NCBI RefSeq assembly: GCF_003002955.1
Contig: NZ_PVTJ01000008.1
Span: 1-64,000, forward strand
Direction of reading: 5' to 3'
Length of the DNA stretch: 64,000 nt
Origin: Glycomyces artemisiae
GTDB lineage: Bacteria; Actinomycetota; Actinomycetes; Mycobacteriales; Micromonosporaceae
Of this stretch, positions 26,244 to 34,465 are shown in pieces. Positions within the stretch are counted from its first letter, which is position 1, and the number at the start of each line of letters is the position of its first letter. Made by a program: the position numbers and the translations under genes. The notes beneath the pieces were generated by a model. It did not search any database, was not told where the DNA came from, and saw nothing but the letters and a program-made list of their open reading frames with translations.

Positions 26244-26984
26244 CTAGCCCTTCCGCGCGACGAGGTCGCCGATCCCGACGAGGAGCCGTTCGAGCCCGAA
26301 CTCGAACGAGGAGTCGTGGTCGGCGTCCCCGTCGCGCCGCGCCTCCGCCGCGACCCGGTGCGCCGTGGGAAACCGCTCCGGGTCCAGCACCAGGTGCAGG
26401 AACGGCTCGTGCGCCTGCCAGAACCGCTCCTCGGTCCGCCCCGCCCGCTCGTCGCTCTCGGCCTGCCGCTGGAACCGCGCCGTGCCCGAGACGAAACTCG
26501 TCAGCGCCATCACCGCGGCGTTCATCTCCGCGGCGCTCAGCCCCGTCCCCTCCAGCGCAGCCAGATCCCGGTCGTACTTCGCGGTCACGTTGGGCCCGAA
26601 CGCGGGCCGCGCCGCGGGCAGCTCCAGCAGCCACGGATGCCGCAGGTACCGCTCCCGGTCCCGCCGCGCGATCGCCGCGCACCGCTCCCGCCAGTCCCCT
26701 TCCCCCGCAGGCGCTTCGGCCGCATCGGCGAACACGTGGTCGAGCATGAGCGCATACAGCTCCCGCTTCCCCGGCACATGCGTGTACAGCGACATCGTGC
26801 CCGCCCCGAGCCGCTCGGCGACGCTCCGCATCGTCACCGCCCCGATCCCGTCGGCGTCCGCGATGGCCACCGCCGCCTCGGCGATGGCGCCCACCGTCAG
26901 CCCGCTCCCGCGGCTCGGACGCTCCGCCGTGCGCCACAGCAGCGGCAGCACGGCACTCGGATCGGGCCATCGTTGCGAGTTCAC
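26244..26984 (-). CDS. TetR-family regulator with TetR_C domain
   Basis: 246 aa. HTH (~28-75) with TMRSVAERLGAGTMSLYTHV, then a TetR-C type ligand domain (LRHPWLLELPAARPAFGPN). GTG 26984. It is divergent from an SRPBCC gene; the 82-bp gap is full of GTAC-based inverted repeats that are likely its operators. It ends 3 nt from the convergent DoxX-like gene. Confidence 0.88.
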   Translation of the reverse strand: MNSQRWPDPSAVLPLLWRTAERPSRGSGLTVGAIAEAAVAIADADGIGAVTMRSVAERLGAGTMSLYTHVPGKRELYALMLDHVFADAAEAPAGEGDWRERCAAIARRDRERYLRHPWLLELPAARPAFGPNVTAKYDRDLAALEGTGLSAAEMNAAVMALTSFVSGTARFQRQAESDERAGRTEERFWQAHEPFLHLVLDPERFPTAHRVAAEARRDGDADHDSSFEFGLERLLVGIGDLVARKG

Positions 26985-27001
26985 GCGCTGATTCTAATGC
27001 C

Positions 27002-27050
27002 TTGCCGTACCCGGTACGGCTGACGTACCTTGTACGGTACAACGTACGGC
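27002..27050. promoter_or_regulatory. Operator cluster between TetR and SRPBCC genes
   Basis: GCCGTACC-C-GGTACGGC (27004-27020) and TTGTAC-G-GTACAA (27030-27042) are perfect inverted repeats; ACGTAC flanks extend the second into a longer near-palindrome. TTGCCG (27002-27007) and TACCTT (27026-27031) could be -35/-10 for the SRPBCC gene, so a bound TetR dimer pair would cover the promoter. Confidence 0.7.
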
Positions 27051-27066
27051 AACGAAGGGAAACCCC

Positions 27067-27738
27067 ATGTCCGCCATCAGATTCCTGCGCTGGAGCGCCG
27101 ACGGCCGCCGCAGCGTCCTCGCCATCGAGCCCGGCCCCGCGCCCCGCCTCACCGAGACCCCCGCCCCGGATGACGCGGTCGTCCCCGGCGCCGCCGGGAT
27201 CGCCCTCCTCGACGCCCCCGCGGGCTGGCTCGGCTCCGGCGCGGCCCCGCTCGGCGCCCTGCTCTACACCGGACCGGGCCCCGACGATCTCCTCGCCGCC
27301 GTGGCCGAAGGCCGCACCGACGACCTCGCCCCGACTCGGGCCGCGGGGGAGATCCACGTCGACGCGGCGCCGGAGGCCGTCTGGTCCGTCCTCGCCGATG
27401 TCGAGCGCTGGCCCCAGGTCCGCGGCGACGTCGGCGACGTCCGAGCGGACGGTCCCGCGGCGCCCGGCGCGACCTTCACGTGGAGCGCCGGACCCAACCG
27501 CGTGACCTCCACGTTCGGCGCCGTCGAACCTGGGCGGCTCCTCACCTATGTGAGCACCAGCGCGGGTGCGCACTTCACGCACGTCTACTGCACTGAGCCC
27601 GCCGGGACCGGGACCCTGCTGTCCTGCAAGGAGACCCTCTCCGGCCCGGTCGTCGCCGCGCTCCTGCCGAGCGCGGCCCTCCAAGCGGGCGTGGACTCCT
27701 GGCTCGCGGGCGTCAAGGCCGCCGCCGAGTCCCGCTGA
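27067..27738 (+). CDS. SRPBCC-family protein (polyketide cyclase/dehydrase-like)
   Basis: 223 aa. Residues ~90-215 match an SRPBCC lipid/polyketide-binding fold (IHVDAAPEAVWSVLADVERWPQVRGDV). The first ~85 residues are a separate region without a recognised family. Divergent from and probably controlled by the TetR gene. It overlaps the convergent membrane-protein gene by 26 bp. No catalytic function can be assigned. Confidence 0.75.
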   Translation: MSAIRFLRWSADGRRSVLAIEPGPAPRLTETPAPDDAVVPGAAGIALLDAPAGWLGSGAAPLGALLYTGPGPDDLLAAVAEGRTDDLAPTRAAGEIHVDAAPEAVWSVLADVERWPQVRGDVGDVRADGPAAPGATFTWSAGPNRVTSTFGAVEPGRLLTYVSTSAGAHFTHVYCTEPAGTGTLLSCKETLSGPVVAALLPSAALQAGVDSWLAGVKAAAESR

Positions 27739-28162
27739 GTCTGGCGAGCGCCTTGACCAGCTCGGCGACGTAGCCGACGCCGATGACCGGCACCGCCATC
27801 ACCCAGGCGCGGCCGGCCGCGTCGGTCGTCAGGGTCGTCGTGAAGGGCTGCTCCGGCAGGAACACCAGGCCGGTGACGCAGACGGCCGCGGTGCACAGGA
27901 CGAACACGATGAGCCCGGCCCGGACCGGACGCAGGAGGCCCGGCCAGTGCCCGTCCGCCTGGCGCACCGCGTAGACGGTGCCGCCGACGAGCACGAACAC
28001 GAGCCAACCGAAGTTGGTCGAGGAGAAGCCGGAGATGCCGTGGTACTCGCCGCGGGCGAGTCCGAAGGCGCCGGCCACGGTCGCGCCCGCGGCGAGGGAC
28101 CACCACCACGGCCACAGGCCAGGTCGGAGGGATCTGCTGAAAAATCGCTTGAGGGTGGTCAT
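27713..28162 (-). CDS. Small four-TM membrane protein, unknown function
   Basis: 149 aa from ATG 28162 (MTTLKRFFSRSLRPGLW), which is where hydrophobic coding character begins; the frame stays open upstream but is Pro/Thr-rich and unlikely. Four hydrophobic helices, with Trp-rich PGLWPWWWS at the first and VMAVPVIGVGYVAELV at the last. No family recognised. Its 3' end overlaps the SRPBCC gene. Confidence 0.6.
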   Translation of the reverse strand: MTTLKRFFSRSLRPGLWPWWWSLAAGATVAGAFGLARGEYHGISGFSSTNFGWLVFVLVGGTVYAVRQADGHWPGLLRPVRAGLIVFVLCTAAVCVTGLVFLPEQPFTTTLTTDAAGRAWVMAVPVIGVGYVAELVKALARLSGTRRRP

Positions 28163-29190
28163 GCCTTCGAGCTTCGTACGCGCCGCGACAGGGCACATCG
28201 GACTGAAGTACCCTGTCGCGGCCCGCAGGTACGACTCCGAGCCCGTGCCTGGGTGTGGTGCCGGGTTCAGAGGGGCGCCCGAGACCGACCGCATGCAGCG
28301 GTAGGACTGGTCCTGGTTGCGGTCGTCTGAGCGGGTTTGGGGTGGGGTGGTGGGTGGGGTTCTTGCGGGCGGCGACGTGGGGGTGGACGGTGGGGCGGGT
28401 TGCTTTGGGGCCGTGGGGGTCCGGGGGTGGAACGTGAGGGTATTGCCCACCTGTGGGTGATGACAGTGGCACCTGGTGCGAGGGATGATTGGGGTACGCA
28501 CAGGGACAGGGAAATCGTACAGGTGTCGGGCGGTGCAAGCAGACTAAGCCAAGCCTCTGGCCGACCGGCAAACCAGATGATCTCCGAGGCAGCGCCCCCG
28601 CCGCGAGACGACGGGACCAGGCCGATCTCATCCCCGCAGTGCTATCGGGACCCGCAGCAGTCAACCACCCCCCTTGGCGGGGGCATGGTGATCGGGCGGG
28701 GGACCCGGGGAAGGGATCACCTCGACCCCGGGCGGTGTCCGCTACGAGGCACACGACCGGAACACCGAAGCGACCGACAGGCCGACCCACACACACGCCG
28801 CACGCAGCGACCGCGCACACGGCAGGCGGTGCCGCACCCGGCCGGGCATTAGAGGACCCGGCACCGCGACACCACCCCCGGGACGCACCCGCACCACTGC
28901 AGCCACGGCCACGCACCACCGCTCTCCACTGCGAGCGCGCACCGCAACCCGTCGCAGCGGGCCATCCCGGCCGGGCACCAACCATGCCCACTGGGACGCA
29001 CCGTCCGAGGCAGTCGCGAGCGCACCGATGGGAGGGCACCATCCGCCGGGCATCCACGCTGCCCGCGGGAGGAGGGCATGGCGGGACCGGGAACCGGGGA
29101 ACGAACCCCGGATCCCCGGACCCGAACCGATCCCGAAACCAGGACCGGGACCGGCACCCGAATTCGGGACCGGGACCGGGGGTGAAAGGC

Positions 29191-29228
29191 CGGAGGACCG
29201 GAGGACCGGAGGACCGGAGGACCGGAGG
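29191..29228. repeat. 8-bp tandem repeat, about 4.75 copies of CGGAGGAC
   Basis: Units start at 29191, 29199, 29207, 29215 and 29223 (the last diverges after six bases). Perfect units suggest recent slippage; likely variable between strains. Confidence 0.9.
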
Positions 29229-29409
29229 CGGGAGGAACAAGGGAGACAAAGGAAGGCCGCACCGCCGAGGACCGGCACGACACCGGCACCCGACGCCCGC
29301 AGAAAGGCCCCCGACCAGGGCCAGAGGCCAATGGGTTCGACGAGACCGCAGCCGCGAAGGAGGTGACACCTCATGCCCACCACGACCACACCGCACACGC
29401 ACACCCATC

Positions 29410-29790
29410 CGCTGTCGGTGCCGCGCCCCCGCAATCAGGCCGCCACCACAGGCACCCGAACCCGCCCCACCCCGGTCGCGCACACCGAGCCGACCCCGCG
29501 CTCGGCCGTCGCTGCCGCACTAGCCTCAGCCCGATCACCGCCTCAACCCGGCAGCGCACCCCTGAGCCGACCCCGCGCCCCGCCGTCGTTGACCGCCCGA
29601 ACCGCAACCTCATCGCCGCCCCAGCCCGGCGATACACGCCGAACCGATCCCACACCCCACCGTCGCCGCCCGCCCGAACCCCGACCCGATCGCGACCCCG
29701 CTTCGGCGGCACGCCCCGGGGCCGTTCGTCACCTCGTCGTCGCTGACCGGGTGAACCGCAACACCACCCGAACCCCACTACGGCAGCAGG
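29410..29790. repeat. Degenerate 77-bp tandem repeat array
   Basis: GAGCCGACCCCGCGC at 29487 recurs at 29564 and as GAACCGATCCCACAC at 29641, exactly 77 bp apart each time, each followed by a GCCGTCG-like core. Partial alignment extends one unit before (from 29410, sharing CCCGGTCGCGCACACC-like ends) and one after (TCGTCGCTGACCGG near 29735). 77 is not a multiple of 3, so the period is not that of a protein repeat. Confidence 0.7.
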
Positions 29791-29827
29791 CCATCGGACC
29801 CGACATCTACAGGTCCAGGTGCGGTGC

Positions 29828-30406
29828 TCAGTGCTCCTGAGGCTCCGGGTCGAGGGTGCCGACGATCGCGCGGACCGTGGCCGCCACGAGGCCGCGGTCC
29901 AGCGGGGCGCGCTCGACGGAGCGGTGGATCGGCCAGCCCTCGATGAGCACGTCGAGCGCGAGGCACACGTGCTCGGGGAAGTGCAGCTTCAGGCTCTCGC
30001 GGCTGCGCAGGAGCCACGCCCGCATGATCGCCATGGCCTCCGGGTGGTGGTTCGCGTAGGCGTACATCTCGAAGATGAGCGCCATCTCGCGGGAGGTCGC
30101 GTACTCGGGGCCGCAGATGAGCTCCACGACCGCGGCCTCGGCGTCCTCGCGGGTCGCGGCGCGCTCCAGCGTGGCCCGGTAGTGGGCCGACATGGCGTCG
30201 GCGAGGCGCGCGAACGCCTGCACGAGCAGGCCGTCCAAGCCCTCGAAGTAGTACGTGAGCGACCCGAGGGGCACCCCGGCGCGGGCTGCGATGCGCCGGT
30301 GGGTGGTCCCGTGGACGCCCGACTCGGCGACGACGTCGAGCGCGGCGTCGAGGATCCGCTCCCTGCGCCCGGGGTCGTTGGGGACCTCGCGCCGTGTTCC
30401 TGCCAT
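29828..30406 (-). CDS. TetR-family regulator
   Basis: 192 aa starting MAGTRREVPND at ATG 30406. HTH ~17-62 with TTHRRIAARAGVPLGSLTYYF, then a helical ligand domain. It is divergent from an MFS transporter gene and a good operator lies between, so it probably represses the transporter. The frame is open far upstream but that part is antisense to the transporter. Confidence 0.88.
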   Translation of the reverse strand: MAGTRREVPNDPGRRERILDAALDVVAESGVHGTTHRRIAARAGVPLGSLTYYFEGLDGLLVQAFARLADAMSAHYRATLERAATREDAEAAVVELICGPEYATSREMALIFEMYAYANHHPEAMAIMRAWLLRSRESLKLHFPEHVCLALDVLIEGWPIHRSVERAPLDRGLVAATVRAIVGTLDPEPQEH

Positions 30407-30457
30407 GTGATCAATCTGCCACAGCCCGCGGGTCCGGCCGGGTTCCCCCGCCTCCGG

Positions 30458-30481
30458 AAGTGTGTACGGTTGTACAGACTT
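30458..30481. promoter_or_regulatory. TetR operator for the MFS transporter
   Basis: AAGTGTGTAC (30458-30467) and GTACAGACTT (30472-30481) form an inverted repeat with one mismatch around GGTT, 31 nt before the transporter GTG. Confidence 0.65.
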
Positions 30482-30511
30482 GTGTCCTCGTCCCCGAGAA
30501 GGCAGCCCTCC

Positions 30512-31711
30512 GTGACCGCTTCCGTCCGCACCCGCAGGAACGCCCTGTCCTCGCTCTTCTTCCTGCCGGGCATCACCATCGCCTCGTGGGTCACCCGCAC
30601 TCCGGACGTGCGCGACCTCGTCGGTGCCTCTACTGCGCAGATGGGCCTCATCCTCTTCGGCCTCTCGATCGGCTCGATGACCGGCATCCTCAGCTCCGGG
30701 TCCTTCGTGTCCCGCTGGGGCACGCGACCGGTGATGATCGCCGGGACCCTCGCCATGGCCGCCGGGGCCGGGGTCATCGGCACCGGCGCGCAGCTCGGCT
30801 CCGGGGTCGCCGTCGCCGTCGGCCTGGGCCTCTTCGGCTGCGGCATGGGCGGATCGGAGGTGGCCTTCAACATCGAGGGCGCCGAGGTCGAACGCCTCCT
30901 CGGCCGCTCCGCGATGCCGCTCATGCACGGCTTCTTCAGCCTCGGCACCGTCGTCGGCGCCACCGCGGGCATGGTCCTCACCGCCGTCGCGTTCCCCGTC
31001 GTCGCGCACCTGTGGATCGCCGCCGCGCTCGTCGTCGCCGGGCTCGCGGTCGCGATCCGCCCCGTCCCCTCGGGCGTCGGCCGCGTCCTCGCCGCCACCG
31101 CCGAGCGCGCGCCGCGCCCGGCCGTGTGGAAGGACGTGCGGCTGCTGCTCATCGGCGGCATCATCCTCGCCCTCGCCATGGCCGAGGGCACCGCGAACGA
31201 CTGGCTCCCGCTGGTCATGGTCGACGGCCACGGCTTCGACGCCGCCCTCGGCTCGGCGGTCTTCGCGGTCTTCGCCGCCGCCATGACGGTCGGCCGGTTC
31301 ATCGGCGGGCGCTTCGTCGACCGGTACGGGCGCGTCGCGGTCCTCGCCGCCAGCGCCGTCGTCAGCGCCGCCGGGATGGCCCTGGTCGTGTTCGTGGACA
31401 ACCAGATCGTCGCCGCGGCCGCCGCGATCCTGTGGGGCCTGGGCGCCTCGCTCGGGTTCCCCGTCGCGATCTCCGCGGCCGGCGACTCCGGCAAGCACAC
31501 GGCCGCCCGCGTCGGCCTGGCCGCGACCGTCGGGTACGTGGCGTTCCTCGTCGGCCCGCCCGTGCTGGGCTTCCTCGGCGAGCACTACGGGCTGCGCTCG
31601 GCCCTCATCGCCGTGCTCGTCCTGGTCCTGGCCGCCGCGTTCATCACCCCGGCCGCCCGCAAGGCCGCGCCCGCGGAGCGGGAGACGGCCTCCTCGCTCA
31701 GCCGATCGTGA
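30512..31711 (+). CDS. MFS transporter
   Basis: 399 aa, about 12 TMs, of the FucP/YbjJ-like branch (NALSSLFFLPGITIASWVTRTPDVRD; RFIGGRFVDRYGR between halves). GTG 30512 follows GAGAAGG. Likely an exporter or sugar-type symporter; substrate unknown. The divergent TetR gene and its operator indicate ligand-induced expression. The stop overlaps the convergent molybdopterin gene by 14 bp. Confidence 0.88.
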   Translation: MTASVRTRRNALSSLFFLPGITIASWVTRTPDVRDLVGASTAQMGLILFGLSIGSMTGILSSGSFVSRWGTRPVMIAGTLAMAAGAGVIGTGAQLGSGVAVAVGLGLFGCGMGGSEVAFNIEGAEVERLLGRSAMPLMHGFFSLGTVVGATAGMVLTAVAFPVVAHLWIAAALVVAGLAVAIRPVPSGVGRVLAATAERAPRPAVWKDVRLLLIGGIILALAMAEGTANDWLPLVMVDGHGFDAALGSAVFAVFAAAMTVGRFIGGRFVDRYGRVAVLAASAVVSAAGMALVVFVDNQIVAAAAAILWGLGASLGFPVAISAAGDSGKHTAARVGLAATVGYVAFLVGPPVLGFLGEHYGLRSALIAVLVLVLAAAFITPAARKAAPAERETASSLSRS

Positions 31712-33200
31712 CGTCGACGGTGTGGAGGCCGGTGGCGCCGTCGGGGATGACGCCCTGCACGGTGCTGGTCTGGACCTCGCCCTCGCCGTCGGTGGCCCTG
31801 ACGGTGAGCGTGTGGTCGCCTTCGGGCGCGTCCCATTCGTAGCGCCACTGGCGCCAGGTGTCGCCGGTGGCGACGTCGGACAGCTCGCACGGCAGCCATT
31901 CGCCGCCGTCGATCTTCAGTTCGACGGCGCTGATGCCGCGGTGCTGCGCCCACGCGACCCCGGCGACGGCCACGGTGCCCGTCCCCGCCTTGCTCTTGGG
32001 CGTGTCGATGCGCGACTGGGTCTTGATCGGGCGCGGCTCGGACCAGCCGCGGGTGATCCAGTACGCGTCGTAGCTGTCGAATGTGGTGAGTTCGAGCTCG
32101 GTGAGCCACTTGGTGGCCGAGACGTACCCGTACAGGCCGGGGATGACCAGGCGTGCGGGCCAGCCGTGGTCGAGGGGGAGCGGCTGGCCGTTCATGCCGA
32201 CGGCGATCATCGCGTCGCGGCCGTCGAAGACGAGCTGCGTCGGCGATCCGGCGGTCCACCCGTCGGTGGACCGGGACACGAGCTGGTCGGCGGCGGGGTC
32301 GGGCCCGGCCTCGGCGAGGAGGTCGGCGAGGGACACGCCGAGCCAGCGGGCGTTGCCGACGAGGTCGCCGCCCACTTGGTTCGAGACGCACGCGAGCGTG
32401 ACGTCCCGTTCGATGAGCTCGCGGCCGAGGAGGTCGTCGAACGTGAACGTGAGCTCCTTGTCGACCATGCCGTGGACGCGCAGCGTCCAGGTGTCGACGT
32501 CGACCTGCGGGACGGTGATCGCGGTGTCGATGCGGTAGAAGTCGCCGTTGGGGACCCGGTACGGCGCGAGGCCGTCCACTTCGAAGTCGGCGACCGGCCC
32601 CGGTTCGACGGCGGGCACGTCGGCTTCGGGGAGCTTCACGGCGTCGCGCTGCGCCTCGACCCCGGCGGGCCCGGACCGCCCGGCCCACCACGAGGCCGCG
32701 AACCCGGCCGCGGCCACGCCGCCGAGCACCATGAGGAACCCGCGCCGCCCGGACTCCTCGGCCTGGGACCTGCTGCCCCACAACTGGAGGCCGAGAATCG
32801 TCACGGCCCCGGCGAGCAGCGACGGCACGACCGCTTCGACCCCGAGGCCGGGCCGCGTGAACGCGGCCGCGGCGCCGACGAGCGCGAGCACGGCGACCGC
32901 GATCCGCGCGGGCCACGGGCGCGTGCGCCACAGGACCCCGACGCCCGCGCCGACGACGGCGATGCCGACGAGCAGCCCGGCGATGAGCAGCGGCTTGTCG
33001 AGGGTGCCGACCAGCTCGATGAACCAGTGCGACACTTCGAGGGGGACCACGGCGACCACCGCGTCCGACAGGGCCGACAGGGGCGCCGACCGCGGCTCGT
33101 AGAGCGCGGCGGCGAGGTGCCCGATTGCGAGGCCCGCGACGGTGGCGAGCAGTCCGGCGGCGGCCCAGGAGCGCGGCGGTGCGTGATGCGTGGTGTTCAC
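31698..33200 (-). CDS. Membrane-anchored molybdopterin-dependent oxidoreductase (sulfite oxidase family)
   Basis: 500 aa. About five TM helices in residues 13-172, then an external Moco domain (~200-400) with the Mo-ligand Cys271 in LACVSN, and a C-terminal Mo-co dimerisation immunoglobulin-like domain (~405-500). This is the sulfite-oxidase/YedY superfamily; YedY (MsrP) relatives reduce sulfoxides, others oxidise sulfite. GTG 33200 with GGAGGG. A 17-bp box shared with two other units of this locus lies 45 nt upstream, tying it to the methylthioxylose-type genes. Substrate unknown; a thioether or sulfoxide is attractive but inferred. Confidence 0.88.
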   Translation of the reverse strand: MNTTHHAPPRSWAAAGLLATVAGLAIGHLAAALYEPRSAPLSALSDAVVAVVPLEVSHWFIELVGTLDKPLLIAGLLVGIAVVGAGVGVLWRTRPWPARIAVAVLALVGAAAAFTRPGLGVEAVVPSLLAGAVTILGLQLWGSRSQAEESGRRGFLMVLGGVAAAGFAASWWAGRSGPAGVEAQRDAVKLPEADVPAVEPGPVADFEVDGLAPYRVPNGDFYRIDTAITVPQVDVDTWTLRVHGMVDKELTFTFDDLLGRELIERDVTLACVSNQVGGDLVGNARWLGVSLADLLAEAGPDPAADQLVSRSTDGWTAGSPTQLVFDGRDAMIAVGMNGQPLPLDHGWPARLVIPGLYGYVSATKWLTELELTTFDSYDAYWITRGWSEPRPIKTQSRIDTPKSKAGTGTVAVAGVAWAQHRGISAVELKIDGGEWLPCELSDVATGDTWRQWRYEWDAPEGDHTLTVRATDGEGEVQTSTVQGVIPDGATGLHTVDVTIG

Positions 33201-33245
33201 CCCTCCATCTTGAACCGCTTCGGGCCCGGATGCCCGGCGGCGGTG

Positions 33246-33262
33246 CTTACGTTCCGCTAAAC
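33246..33262 (-). promoter_or_regulatory. Response-regulator box 1 (upstream of the molybdopterin gene)
   Basis: Plus strand CTTACG-TTCCG-CTAAAC. It ends 45 nt before GTG 33200 and overlaps the stop of the PLP gene. It matches boxes 2 and 3 in sequence and in distance to the start codon. Confidence 0.65.
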
Positions 33263-34402
33263 AAGGGCCGCGGGCGACTGCGCGAGCGCCTGCGCGAAGT
33301 CCTCCACGAGGTCCTCGGCGGCCTCGATCCCCGCGGAGAAGCGCACGACCTCGCCCGACATGCCGTGCGCCGCGCCGTCGAGGCGGAGCCGGGTCACGAG
33401 CGACTCGACGCCGCCGAGGCTCGGCGCCGCGTACGGCAGCCGCAGCGCCTTGACGATCGCCTCGGCGGCGGGCGCGCCGCCGACCGGGCGGAACGTGACG
33501 ACCGACCCGAATCCGTCGAACAGCGCCGCCGCGCGCCGGTGGTCGGGGTGCTGCGGCAGGCCCGGGTAGCGGACCGCGGCGACCGCGGCATGAGCGGCGA
33601 GGAGCTCGGCGACGGCCTGGGCGTTCTCGTTCTGGCGCTGCACGCGCAGCGCGAGCGTCTTGAGACCGCGCGCGAGCAGGAACGCGGCGTGCGGGTCGAG
33701 GCTCGCGCCGTAGGAGCCGAGCACGGCGGCGACGCGCGCGATCCGCTCGCGCGAGCCGGTGACCGCGCCCGCGGTGAGGTCGGAGTGGCCGTTGAGCGCC
33801 TTGGTCGCCGAGTGGCACACCAGGTCGAAGCCGACCGCGTGCGGCCGGAACACGACCGGCGTGGCGAGCGTGTTGTCGATGAGGGACGTCAGGCCGTGCT
33901 CGCGCGCGAACCTGGCGGCCCCGGCGAGGTCGCCGACCGCGGTGAGCGGGTTGGTGATCGACTCGGTGAGGAGCGCCTTCGTGGACGGGCGCAGGGCCCG
34001 GCGCCACGCGTCCGGGTCGCCGGGGTCGACCAGGTCGAACGACCAGCCGAGGCGCGCGGCGTGCTCGGTGAGGAACTGGAGCGTGCCGCCGTAGAAGTCG
34101 CCCGCGGCGATGAGGTGGTCGCCCGTGGCGAGGACGCTGTGGAGCGCGGTCGTGATGGCGCCCATGCCCGAGGCGGTCGCGACGGCAGCCTCCGCGCCTT
34201 CGAGGGCGGCGAGCCTGCGGTGCAGGTGCCGCTGGGTCGGGTTGGTGCCGAGCCTGGAATAGGGCGCGTCGCCGACGCCGCCGCCCGGGTCGGTCTCGAA
34301 GACCGTGCCCTGGAAGACCGGGAAGACCACCGAGCCGCCCGCGGCGGGCCGCGGCTCGCCGCCGTGGACGGCGAGGGTCGCGAACCTTCGTGTGTCGCTC
34401 AT
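33257..34402 (-). CDS. Cys/Met-metabolism PLP-dependent enzyme (cystathionine gamma-synthase/lyase type)
   Basis: 381 aa fold-type I PLP enzyme. PYSRLGTNPTQ, SGMGAI at the cofactor phosphate, and the Schiff-base Lys201 in CHSATKALNGHSD fit the MetB/MetC/MGL family. It could make or break C-S bonds of cystathionine, homocysteine or methionine; the exact reaction cannot be read from sequence. ATG 34402. A TAGCCT -10 box stands 7 nt before the start (leaderless) and response-regulator box 2 lies 46 nt upstream, so it is its own transcription unit within the locus. Confidence 0.88.
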   Translation of the reverse strand: MSDTRRFATLAVHGGEPRPAAGGSVVFPVFQGTVFETDPGGGVGDAPYSRLGTNPTQRHLHRRLAALEGAEAAVATASGMGAITTALHSVLATGDHLIAAGDFYGGTLQFLTEHAARLGWSFDLVDPGDPDAWRRALRPSTKALLTESITNPLTAVGDLAGAARFAREHGLTSLIDNTLATPVVFRPHAVGFDLVCHSATKALNGHSDLTAGAVTGSRERIARVAAVLGSYGASLDPHAAFLLARGLKTLALRVQRQNENAQAVAELLAAHAAVAAVRYPGLPQHPDHRRAAALFDGFGSVVTFRPVGGAPAAEAIVKALRLPYAAPSLGGVESLVTRLRLDGAAHGMSGEVVRFSAGIEAAEDLVEDFAQALAQSPAALV

Positions 34403-34448
34403 GCGGCTGAGGCTACGGCCGCGGGCGTCCTGAGTTCCACGATTCGTC

Positions 34449-34465
34449 CTTACGTTTCGCTTACG
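34449..34465 (-). promoter_or_regulatory. Response-regulator box 2 (upstream of the PLP gene)
   Basis: Plus strand CTTACG-TTTCG-CTTACG, a perfect 6-bp direct repeat with 11-bp period, the best of the three boxes. It lies 46 nt upstream of ATG 34402 and overlaps the MTA phosphorylase stop. Confidence 0.7.

Larger units (their letters stand above)
28163..29827. other. 1.66-kb gap with no convincing gene; repeat-rich
   Basis: All long frames here are Arg/Pro/His-rich and lack family features or ribosome-binding sites, so none is called. Contents: a G-rich run at 28334-28360 with four G-tracts (G-quadruplex potential on the plus strand); a strongly strand-biased G-rich then C-rich composition; an 8-bp satellite at 29191-29228; and a degenerate 77-bp tandem repeat at about 29410-29790. 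It could be eroded accessory DNA or a non-coding repeat locus. Confidence 0.6.

Noticed and set aside
28489-29523. 344-residue open frame as a real protein
   Set aside because: Composition is dominated by Arg, Pro, Thr and His, there is no ribosome-binding site or domain, and it runs through an 8-bp satellite and into the 77-bp repeat zone.
29191-29790. CRISPR array
   Set aside because: The 8-bp units are contiguous and the 77-bp units are degenerate along their length; there are no identical repeats with unique spacers and no cas genes.
33201-34450. SAM or SAH riboswitch before the PLP or MTA phosphorylase genes
   Set aside because: The PLP start lies 7 nt from its -10 box and mtnP overlaps the upstream gene, leaving no leader to hold a riboswitch.
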